Assembly: GCF_954871325.1 (NCBI RefSeq)
Contig: NC_088775.1
Coordinates: 8,533,561-8,597,560, forward strand
From: Gordionus sp. m RMFG-2023
Taxonomy: Eukaryota; Nematomorpha; Gordioida; Chordodea; Parachordodidae
Length of the DNA: 64,000 bases
Direction of reading: 5' to 3'
The translations under genes were made by a program, and so were the position numbers. Numbering within the stretch: position 1 is the stretch's first letter; each line of letters begins with the position of its first letter. Below, piece after piece: positions 12,441-22,721 of the stretch. Below the pieces are notes generated by a model. It was given only the letters and a program-made list of their open reading frames with translations, did not search any database and was not told the DNA's origin.

Positions 12441-12964
12441 TATGGCACAAATACACTCCAGCAAGACTCCCACTATACAATGAACCAATTCTCGTAATCC
12501 AGTCTCACCCTAACACAGCTTCTATATTTCAATTTAAATCCATAAATCCAACCTCAGTCATCTCATTCAATGTAGCATCAATTTTCACTCTACCCATGGC
12601 TGCCAACTGTGTTCCATCGAATTGCTAATATCTAAACTCCTCACTCTCAATCATTCTACCCTGCCAAATGCTCTGACACCTATTGTATCCCTAAAGCTGT
12701 TCCCGTATCAAACAACATAAGAATTCTTCTCCATTTCAAATCACTCTGGAACAAGGATCATGTACTACCCCCTTCCATAGCATATTTACGCATCCCTTTT
12801 TTTCTTTTTTTCTTAGAGAACCCCTCTTTTTCACTCTTAACAGCTTCGCCTCGACTCATATTGCAATTTTTTCGCCACCAAAAAACAATTATACAAATAT
12901 TTGGAAGAAAAATAATTATCTTTATTTCATTTTTTTCTTCTCTTTTAATATATATTATCACAAA

Positions 12965-14150
12965 TAAATATAAATGACATGACAACATAATCTCAATTGC
13001 GACAAAAAAATAAATAAACAAAATAATATGGATAAAAATAGTTATAGCGCTAATAAGAAAACAACACATTGAAAAAATTTGATTAAATAATTATTTCTTT
13101 ATATACTATATATTTATAAAATCTCTCTTTCACCACAACTCTTCCTTTACAAAAATCCCTTGTCCACCCACAGCGCCAACTCGAGTTCTGAGTCAGATAC
13201 GGCATACTCCAACCAATCTACAACTTCTTCCGTTAGATAGGTGGCCGACAACTCTTTTCCCGATCAATTATCAATTTCACTCATCCCTCTTGATCCAATC
13301 TTGCGGGTGTGGGGTCATCCCATATTCCTCTCTCCAATTATGGGTCCCCTTTGGCTACTCCACCCGACTCTTGTTCCTCCCGGGTATCCATGCCACCTCT
13401 TCGGATCTCGCCTGGGGACTCGTGTTCTCCAGTCATTCTACGAAAGTCTGACGTTGATGCTTTAGGCCTTTCTGCTTTCTCGGCTATTTACTCGCTGACG
13501 CATGGTTTCCTGTCATTCTCCGAATGCCCGACATCGATGCTCTAGGTCCCTCATCATTTTCCCTCTTTTGGGGACATCGGCTTATAACGTGCCCCTCTTT
13601 CCCGCAATGGTAGCACCGACGGTGTTCTATCTGGGGCTGGGGCATTCTTCTAGTTTGCATTCCTGGCCGCCCACAACGATCCGGTGTCTGCCTTGGTCTT
13701 ATGATAAAATGTATCTCGAAATATTCGTATATCCAGCTGCGACTCATATCCAACCTAAATTTGAGCCTTAATAATATATAACTTTTATATATTTACCTTA
13801 ACTCCCCTTTCAATTCTGACTTATACAATACGATTTATATGCGAAATAATCTATTCTTTTACAATTCAAGCTTCACCATAATATTCTAATTTACAATTTT
13901 CTTTAATTTATATTATTCTAATTTACAATTCAGCCCCTCTCACTCTTATAAATTACTTCCCTACTACTCTCTTTTACCTTTTTCTTTTTCTCATTTTTTA
14001 CACATAATTTATATCCTAATTAAATTTCAAATCCTTATAACATAACTCATAAGTAATGATCAAAAAAAATATTTTCTTTACCTTTTCATATCTTTATATT
14101 AGAATATATTAGAACATTATTTCACAGCAATCCATTTTTTTCTTCTTTGA
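12965..14150. repeat. left arm of large palindrome, copy B
   Basis: Duplicate of the copy A left arm. On the minus strand near 13580-13630 it carries the best preserved CCHC knuckle of the fossil (Cys-x2-Cys-x4-His-x4-Cys). Confidence 0.8.
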
Positions 14151-14354
14151 AGAATTAGTTAATCAAGGAATTCGTTTACCCGTGTGTCAGATCTTTAAGT
14201 TAAGGAATTGGCTAAGCGTCGCATTAGGAAATTATCTTTAGGGGTTGTGAGTAACGTATTAAATTGTTAAATATCGTGAAATACGGTTAGGGTTAGGGTA
14301 AAAAAGTATAAAAGAGACATGGAAAATAATTTTTTTAGAAAATTAAGTTGGTAT

Positions 14355-15357
14355 AAAAAAAGAAGAAAAAGGGATAGATATGAAAAACTTTTAATATATT
14401 CTAATATAATGATATGAAAAGGTAAAGAAAATATTATTTTTGATAATTACTCATGAGTTAGGTTATAAGGGTTTGAAATTTAATTAGGATATAAATTACG
14501 TGGTAAAAAAAAGAAAAGAGAAAAAATAGAGTAGGAGTACATAAGTAAGTTATAAAAGCGAGAGGGGCTGAATTGTAAGAATAATATATATTAAAGAAAA
14601 TTGTAAATTATAATAGTATGGTTAAGTCTGAATTGCAAATTAGAATCTAATTTCGAATATAAATATTATTAGTCAGAATTGAAAGGGGAATTAAGGTAAA
14701 TATATAAAAGTTACATACTATTAAGCCTCAAATTTAGGTTGCATATAAGTTCAGCTGGATATTCGAAGATTTAGAGATATAATATATCATAAGACAAAGA
14801 CAGACACTGGTGGAGGCGGCCAGGAATGCAAACATGTTGAACCCAGTCGGTGCTACCATTGCGGGAAAGAGGAACACTTTATAAGCCGATGTCCCTAAAG
14901 GAGGGGAAATGATGAGGGACCATGAGCATCAATTTCGGGCGTTCGGGGAATGACAGGAAATTATGTGTTAGAGAGTGAAATAGCCGAGAAGGCGGAAAGG
15001 CTGAAAGCATCAAAGTCAGGCTTTCGTGGAATGACTGGAGAACACGAGTCCCCAGGCGAGATCCGAACAGGTGGCATGGACGTCCATGGCATCTCAAAGC
15101 CGTGACGGATACTGAAGATAATTGGTCGGGAGAAGAGTTGTCGATCACCTATCTGACGGAAGAAGTTATAGATTGGTTGGAGTATACCGTATCTGACTCG
15201 GAACTCGAATTTGTGCTGGGAGAGGACAAGAGATTTTTGTAAAGAATTATATAATCAAACTTTTTTTAATATGTGGTTTTCTTATTAGCGCTATAACTAT
15301 TTTTATCAATATTATTTTATTTTTTTTGTCGCAATTGAGATTATGTCGTCATGTTAT
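14355..15357. repeat. right arm of large palindrome, copy B
   Basis: Duplicate of the copy A right arm and inverted partner of about 12965-14150. The GGTTAGGGTTAGGG string is repeated in the spacer near 14285-14298. Confidence 0.8.
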
Positions 15358-16609
15358 TACTATTAATCAATCTATGTTTTATGTAGTAATAGAATAAAAA
15401 GAGAAAAAAATGATTTTTTTTCTTCCATATATTTTTATTGTGAGTATTTGTAAAATTGTTTTTGATTTGCGCCAATTAGTAAAAAAAAGAATATAGGAAA
15501 ATAAAAATAGATGTAAAATATTAATATATTTTTCGTAGAACAAATTACCAGAGTGAATAAATGAATATAAACCGAAGAAAAACCATCGATTACACTTCAA
15601 AATAAATTATCCCCATTTTAACTAGTTACGAATTTTAAACTTGATTTACAATATTATTTTATAAATTTTATATTGTATAAATTTGATTAGTAAGAATCTT
15701 TTCTCTTCCTTAATATTAATAAGCTATAATTTCCAATTATTACATATGTAATATTCTTATATTGCCAAGATAACACTCATGATTATTGATTAAAGTCTAT
15801 CAATAATCTGAACCTTATCATCTTAGGCACTTTTTAGTATGATAAAATACAGACTAAAAATATAAAATACAGACTATAAATAGGCGGCATCGGTTTTTAG
15901 ATATTATACCTAATTAAGTTTTTTTAAAAGCAAAACATTCAGATTACAATTTTAAAAAAAAATTTCGACTTACACGGATTTGAATCCACATTTTTAGGGT
16001 AGGTGATATAGACTATTACAAGCATTTTGTATATAATTAAATCGATTATTTGATTATAATATGAAACTAAATTTTTATATATATATATAAAGAGAAATTT
16101 TATTATATCCTTAACTTTAATGATGTTTCTTTATTTTAAATCTCTCATTATTCGATTTAATAATCTTAAAAAAATAAAGATGAGCTCTTGAAATGGAACA
16201 AAATATTTCTTGAAAGTATTATTAAAATATTAATCTAAGACATAGATCATAATTATTAAATAGTTAGGTTTTATATTATTAATGTCTCGATATTATAAAT
16301 TATTTAACATTGTATGAAAATTTTTACAGATTCATCGCTTTAAAAACATTGGGGGCCATTTAAATCAAAATCTTACAACCCATCCGTGGGATTTTGATGG
16401 TGTGAGATTTCTAAATCTCATAGATCACTTTCACAAGTTACATCGGCACTCCCTTAGTAACAAAACTATAGTTTTGAATACAAATATAAATATATTAATT
16501 GATTAACTTTTTAGTATAAAATAAAAAAAAGTACGTAGCAAATTATAGCTTTATATTAATTATATCCATTATTTACAAATGTAAATAAACTTATAAATAA
16601 ATCCTTTTT

Positions 16610-16990
16610 GCCTTCGCGGTGATATTTACGCGATTTGCTATATTGTATTCGATGTAATACACTCGCTATAATACTGTCATAGTAATATTTTCGATTTAAT
16701 GATTCGGGAAAATATTTTTACTGTAATATATACATGTACGTTTGCTAGAATTCATCGCGATATTTCCCAATATGTTCACTCTAATGCAATCGCAGTTATT
16801 TTCACGCGATAAAACATTGATGGTATTATTTTTACTGTAATATATCTTCTAATGCAATCGCGATAATGTATTTGCTGTAATACCTTTACTATAATGCATT
16901 CGAACAGTAATATATTCGCATTAATGCATACGCAGATTTTCGAATTCGGGTGATACGTTCACTGTATATACGCGATAATACATTTCTCGG
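16610..16990. repeat. degenerate CGCGATAAT-like repeat, tail of copy B
   Basis: This is the same short-period repeat as the tail of copy A, but it continues further. The units contain CGCGATAAT, TTCGCTGTAAT and similar CpG-bearing cores. Confidence 0.65.
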
Positions 16991-18452
16991 AAAAGATTTC
17001 ACAAAATTGATGTGATAGGCCTATTTATTTTGCTAAAAATACTCTATGGACTTAGATAGGAATGCATCGTATAGAGAATTTCTAGAGTGGAATAAAAGTT
17101 TTGAAAATAAAATATAATTTAAGATAACATATACAATTTATTTATTTTATTTCATAGTTTCACTAGTAATAATCTCAATATTTATGCACCAACTCTGACT
17201 CCCGTAAAAACTACTTATTCCGAATTTGACCAGATCTTAATCAGCATTTTACCCAGACAGCAGAGTGTATGTGATAAGTTATATCAGTTGATCCTTTGTT
17301 TCCAATTGGGTTATATAATTCATACCTTCAATCAACAGAGCACATACCCTTTCTATTTTTTTTAACAGGTGAGCTATGTATCAATAAATGGAGATGTCAA
17401 ATTATTCCTTCAAAAAAAACCTAGGCCATAAATGTGAATTAAGTAAACATCATCTTAGAATCCAATTGAAGTTCATTTTCGAAAAAATGAGTAAAATACT
17501 AACCTTCTATCTTCACTCGAAAGCTACTAACATTTAATCTTCACTTGATACCTAGACATAGGGCTAATTCTAATATAAATCATTTAATATCAACATTATC
17601 CAACAACAATTTTATAAAATACAGTTCTATATATTTTAGAGAGATCCGGTTACTACAAAGAATAGGTTTTTGGTATAAGATGAATATATTTTTTTCTCAA
17701 CTGGGGAAATTTTTCACTAGAAGGTGGGGGGCAAATACTTTTAAAATATTCTGGGTGTTGGAAGGAGGGGTAGATATTGATTTTAGGGGAAGGTATTGAT
17801 TTGCGGGGGAGGGGGGGGGAAAGTATTAGTTTTTGGGGCTAGTTTTTTAGTTGTTATAATATACTATGAATTGTAATTATAAATGAGATAATTATAATCT
17901 TTTTAAATCCATTAATTGATACGATAATTATATATGAGCATCGTTTATTTTATTCTGACAAATGTCAGTTAAGAAAAATATTATCCCATCTCTTAAATTT
18001 ATAATTTATACTTTTTTGGAAATATATATTTTTTTTAAATTACAATAAATTGGCATTTGACATTTTATTATTTGTTATTTTTAACTGAGGATGTTATAAC
18101 AGAATTTGCTCTGACATCTAAAATATTGTCTCATCTCAATTATATGTTTTATACAATTTTTAGAAATATATATTTAATTAAACTGGAATATATTTAAGCA
18201 ATTTACAATATAATTTACTTTTAAAATAATATTTGATAAGATCTGGATTTACTAGTCCCTTATTATAATTTGTAGAAAGTCTTTTGCTCTACTTTTATCA
18301 TATATTTTTATATGTTCAACATTATTAAAAATTATAAATATTCAATTAAAGGCGACATATGTAACAAAAGCAATATATTTTTAAATTTCCATTTCTTTTA
18401 TAATGTTTACCTTTGTAAATACTACAAGAGAAACAACTATTCTTTATAATAA
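16991..18452. other. AT-rich spacer
   Basis: No gene found. Short open frames here have no recognisable domains. A G-rich patch lies at about 17720-17840. Confidence 0.4.
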
Positions 18453-18566
18453 TTTCCTAATTGAAATATATTACAATTTAATTTCCTAATTGAAATATAT
18501 TACAATTTAATTTCCTAATTGAAATATATTACAATTTAATTTCCTAATTGAAATATATTACAATTT
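18453..18566. repeat. 29-bp tandem repeat, about four copies
   Basis: A 29-bp unit beginning TTTCCTAATTGAAATATATT is repeated at 18453, 18482, 18511 and 18540. The first three copies are identical. Near-perfect identity suggests recent expansion. Confidence 0.95.
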
Positions 18567-18938
18567 TATTAATTTCTAAAAATGTGATATTAATAAATAG
18601 TATATGAATCATTTTTATGCAGTTAGGAGTTTGATATTTAGGACGTTATAGTTATAAACTCAGTATGTAATAGGACATGAAAAAGGTGGCGAAAGGCGGT
18701 AGGTATAGGTTTTCGAGGGGGTGTGTTCCCAGCGAATGTCCTGTCATTTAGACGTGGGCATATTGTATAGATAATAGGGAAAGGGGGATATTTACCTGTT
18801 TCCATATATTTTTTCTCTCATGAAGATACTGCTCATGCTTAGTACTATTTAACTTAAAGATCAAATAAAATTAGTAACCCTAATAGATGTGGAAGCTAGA
18901 AAATTAACGTTTCCTAAATTAAATATATTATTCTAGTG

Positions 18939-20069
18939 CATAGGCGTAGCCGGGATTTTCCTAAAGGGGAGGGGGGGGCGAATTAAAAATTTTTTGGGAC
19001 TTCGCCCTTAGACCCCATTTGGGGTGGGACTTCGGCCCGCATTTGCCCGGCCTTTGGCCGGTATGAAATATATTTTTATTAGTTTATATAAAATATAATA
19101 AATTACTTGTTTATACATTAATAAAGCATGGTAATAATTTATCCAAACAAGTATAGAAATTTATTTATAAAAGGTAAGTAGACATATAGTTGATATTCCT
19201 CTATTATATAGAATAATTATACTAGGTAAAATTCCATTCTTAGAGACATATTTGACAGTTAGAGAATATATTACAGTTAATATTTTAACAAATTTTACTA
19301 ATCAATACTCTAGATAATAAATATAGCAACAATTTGCATTCAATTATTTAATACCATCTATTTATTTTAAATAAAAATAATATTAAAAATTAATCTTCAA
19401 ATTATTCATCCCACAATGTCTTTAAAAGATATTTTCTGAATATTTTATAGTTTTCTGTAAAATATATAATTCGCTATATTTGTAAAAATTATTTGATTGT
19501 CATATGATAATTGATAAAATTAGATATACTGTAAATCTACGACATTTAATATTCCACTGTTTGCGCTTTAATTTTTTTTATTTAATTTATGATTTAATTT
19601 TATCAATAAATTTATAATTATATTTTACTTTTATTAGGATAAATAAATTAAAATTACTCACTTTATAAAAAATTATATTTGATATATTATATTATTTAGT
19701 AATTTTATGGATCTATTAATATAATTATAATACAATTCACTTTTGTCTTAAGACTTATCTTTGGCTTATATTCCATTTCTTTAAAAACATTTTTGGTTCA
19801 CTTTTTTTATATATAAATGTTTTTTTTCAAAAATGTAAAAATTATGACGAATAGTTTTAGTTAAAATAAATATCAACTTTTACATTCTTTCTTTCAAATT
19901 ATTGTTTAAGATATATGCATACATTTTATTTTTTGGGATAAGGTAGTGGAGGGGGGAGGGACTAAGGGGGATATTTTTTATTAGTTTAAAATGATATTCA
20001 CAAAAAGGGATAAATTTCTGAAGGGGGGATTTCTCTTTACCCCCCCCCCCCCTCCTAGCTACTCCTATG
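18939..20069. mobile_element. non-autonomous hAT-like element
   Basis: The ends CATAGGCGTAGCCGGGA and (inverted) CATAGGAGTAGCTAGGA form a 17-bp terminal inverted repeat with three mismatches. The flanks TTCTAGTG (18931-18938) and TTCTATTT (20070-20077) look like a decayed 8-bp target duplication (6 of 8 match). GC-rich subterminal stretches (CTTCGCCC, GGCCTTTGGCC) resemble those inside the hAT at 5066-6632. No transposase is readable, so this appears to be an internally replaced or decayed derivative. Confidence 0.75.
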
Positions 20070-21947
20070 TTCTATTTAATAAAAGCTGGAATTCTATCCA
20101 CTTTTGCACCGAACGCTCTAGTTATTTTTAAAAAAATAGGTAACTTTTTGGGAAGGACACCAAATGGGCTAACCGAAGTAAGCTTCTTACTAAAAAGAAT
20201 TCATTTAACTCAAGGTATTTACAAACTTGAATGATTCAATCAAATTGTTTTTACTTAGAAACTTCATATATTTATAATTAGTCACATCAATGTTTAGAGC
20301 TTAATTTTTATTTAAATAGTGAAGTAATTTATATAATCAAATTTAATTAACAATATATTTTTTTAAATATAATTTTAAAAGATAGAATAATAGAAATTTA
20401 TAAAAAAGGCACCCAAGAAAATTTTGTGACTCCTTCAACTCTACCTGCGACTTACAAGATGAGATGGAATTTATTATTTTTTTTTATTTTCGATTAAATT
20501 GAATTCCTTTAATAATTTACATATTATGCAATACACATATAAGGCATAAATGTTAATTTATTTCAATTGAGCTCATTTAAGTCATCAACAACTATTTGAG
20601 ATTGATAATATAAAATGAATGAAAATGATGAGCAGATAACTAAATAAATGAGTCATAATAGACACATAGGCAGTAAATTTTGACTTTCTTTCTTCAATAT
20701 AGACCGATGAATGAAGTGAGTAGGGTTTATTTGTATATCAACTTTCTTATTGTGATATTGTACCAAATATTAACAAATATCAATTATATAAGTTTGACAT
20801 AAAAGAAATTTAATTTCCGAATCTTCTCTACTTTCTTAGGGCAAAAAACTAATATTTTAGCACATATATTTACTATCATTCAAATTTCTCAAATATCACT
20901 TTCCTATAATTTTTTGCCTTTTGTAGCCTTATCTTTTTCCACTAATTTTAAAAAGGCTGACCAATTGACACTGTCTTTTGGATTATTAAGTTGTTCTAAA
21001 TTTTGACTTAGTTAACGCTTTGTAAGAAATAGCTAGCGTTTACATGAGTGTAATAGGTAAAAACTGCTTCCAATTTTGTTGAAGGGGGTATGGGGTAGGC
21101 AATTAAGAGGGGTAGGCTAGAGGTAGGCTAAATTTATTAGGGAGGTGTGGGGGTTCTTTTAAATTTTAAAGTATATAAAACAAAATATATTGCTTTAAAA
21201 TATTATTTAATATTATTATTATAGACATACTATAATATAATACAATGATATCGTTAAACATTGACCAAATTTATTTATTGTATACAAACATAGTTATTAT
21301 TTTTCAAAAAACTTATTTATGTATAATTTTCTGATATCTTTTAAAATGTAATTTTAAAGGATTAGACATCCTATCGGCAAGCTTATATTTATGCCAAATA
21401 ATATACCATAATGATACATCGCATTCATTATATATAAAGGGGGTTTTAAATATTTATGTTCTAAATAATAACTCCTTTACGGTGGCTTTTTTTAATAGTT
21501 AGTAATAGAGTATTGATAATTTAAAATATATGAAGGGAGTGCTTAATTAAAAATGCGTAATTCAAAATGTAGTAATATCGCCACCAAAGTTGGTGAATTT
21601 TAGGAGGAGGGGTTTGCATCCTGTGTATATCTTGTTATGTAGAAGCTGGAAATAGATGTAAAGACCAAATGGAAGTAGGTACAATAAATTGGAAACATTA
21701 CGTTACGATACAATAATTATCAATATCAGAAGCCCAAATATCAATCGCTTCAAGACTCCACCTATTATCATGTACCTCCCCAGATTAGGTGCAATAAGAT
21801 GCTCCTTTAAAGTTTAGGCTGGAAATTATTATGAGTTGGCTAAAATTATTAAAGGATCTTAAAATAAGTTCATTATTTTAAACAAAATCCAAAAACAGAA
21901 GTAAACAAATTGACCTAAAAATCTGTCATGTTTATTAGCCACAACAA
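20070..21947. other. AT-rich spacer
   Basis: I see no gene. A G-rich stretch at about 21075-21165 and another near 21590-21625 could be remnants of other elements, but I find no ends for them. Confidence 0.35.
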
Positions 21948-22138
21948 AGTGTTGTTAAACGGTTGTTATCTCAATATTTTAGCCAAATAAATATTCCTTA
22001 AGCCATGATTTCGCTAATAGATGTCTATACCTTTGTTCCTTCTACAAACAAAATCTTCAGACTTGCGTAATATTATTCCAGACTAAATATTAAGTTAGCC
22101 GTTTTTAAAAATCATCTCAAAACGATTTAACAACACAT
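21948..22138. mobile_element. hAT-related MITE, copy 1
   Basis: About 190 bp, starting GTGTTGTTAAACGG and ending CGATTTAACAACACA, so the ends form an inverted repeat. The interior phrase TTTCGCTAATAGATGT is shared with the copy at 30859. The target duplication is not recognisable. The end sequence matches that of the hAT element at 36551. Confidence 0.75.
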
Positions 22139-22431
22139 TATGTGAATAGATATTGAGAATTTAATTTCAGGGTCATCAAGAACCATATACGTCATTTTCC
22201 ATCACCCTATGCAGGGTTATTATTTCAGAGATGTTTTTGTAATTTTAATATAAAATTATCTTACGCCTGGTAGCTTTTTATTATATAAAATATATTACAA
22301 TATTCAATAATAATTATTATGAGTTTAAAAAAATATTTTAGTATGTGCACCATTTTTCAAGTATTAATATAATATCATGGGTTAATAAAATGATTATATT
22401 TAGACTTTATATTTTATATATAATAAGATTT

Positions 22432-22444
22432 AATTAAATTTTAT
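22432..22444. repeat. probable LINE target-site duplication, 5' copy
   Basis: AATTAAATTTTAT, identical to 26161-26173. It is A/T only, so some caution is needed. Confidence 0.65.
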
Positions 22445-22634
22445 GAACAAAAACCTTTTATCCTATCCTAAACTACTATATGAAACTTACTCAAATACTC
22501 ATTTAATCTATTATCATTTACTATAATCATATAATTACTATAATCATTTAATTTAGATACCATTTATATATATATATTAATTGTATCTTTTTTGAAATAG
22601 TTTTGAAACAGTTCTTATATATATTCTATTTATC

Positions 22635-22694
22635 ATCGTGTGTGATTGCTATTCTTACAAGGCGGATTCTCTGTAAGATATAGAATCGCACGAT
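22635..22694 (+). promoter_or_regulatory. 5' UTR hairpin of the LINE
   Basis: The left arm at 22635-22659 (ATCGTGTGTGATTG...) pairs with the right arm at 22672-22694 (...GAATCGCACGAT) with few bulges, around a 12-nt loop. It lies 28 bp before the ORF. It may help translation or mark the RNA start. It could also be the decayed core of a self-cleaving fold, which I cannot show. Confidence 0.6.
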
Positions 22695-22721
22695 AATCAT
22701 AGAAATATTTTTTTATATACA

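Larger units (their letters stand above)
4870..12450. repeat. tandem duplication, copy A
   Basis: Copy A runs from about 4870 to 12450 and matches copy B base for base over most of its length once two transposon insertions (5066-6632 and 10019-11632) are set aside. Matching anchors are 4915/12477, 6641/12633, 7253/13241, 8882/14879, 9382/15379 and 11633/16006. The unit without insertions is about 4.4 kb. Its end is the CGCGATAAT-type degenerate repeat. Confidence 0.85.
3900..16810 (-). mobile_element. Ty3/gypsy-like LTR-element fossil, inverted and tandemly duplicated
   Basis: This is a fossil cluster of a Ty3/gypsy-like element, broken in many places in every copy. Recognisable parts are a gag-type CCHC zinc knuckle (CYHCGKEGHVISRC, minus strand near 13580-13630, with its mirror copy on the plus strand near 8850-8900 and 14850-14890). 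A retroelement aspartic-protease-like stretch also lies on the minus strand near 4900-5060 plus 6640-6790, and again near 12480-12770. I saw no RT, integrase or certain LTRs here. A segment at 3930-4090 reappears inverted at 9480-9625. Copy A (about 4870-12450) and copy B (about 12450-16810) are tandem duplicates with about 0-3 differences per 60 bases in the lines I compared, so the duplication is fairly recent. The left and right arms within each copy differ more. Confidence 0.65.
12450..16810. repeat. tandem duplication, copy B
   Basis: Copy B follows copy A in direct orientation. It lacks both transposons found in A and so preserves both pre-insertion sites, CTAATATC at 12625-12632 and GATATAGAC at about 16005-16013. 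The tail runs into a further stretch of the degenerate CGCGATAAT-like repeat. Confidence 0.85.
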
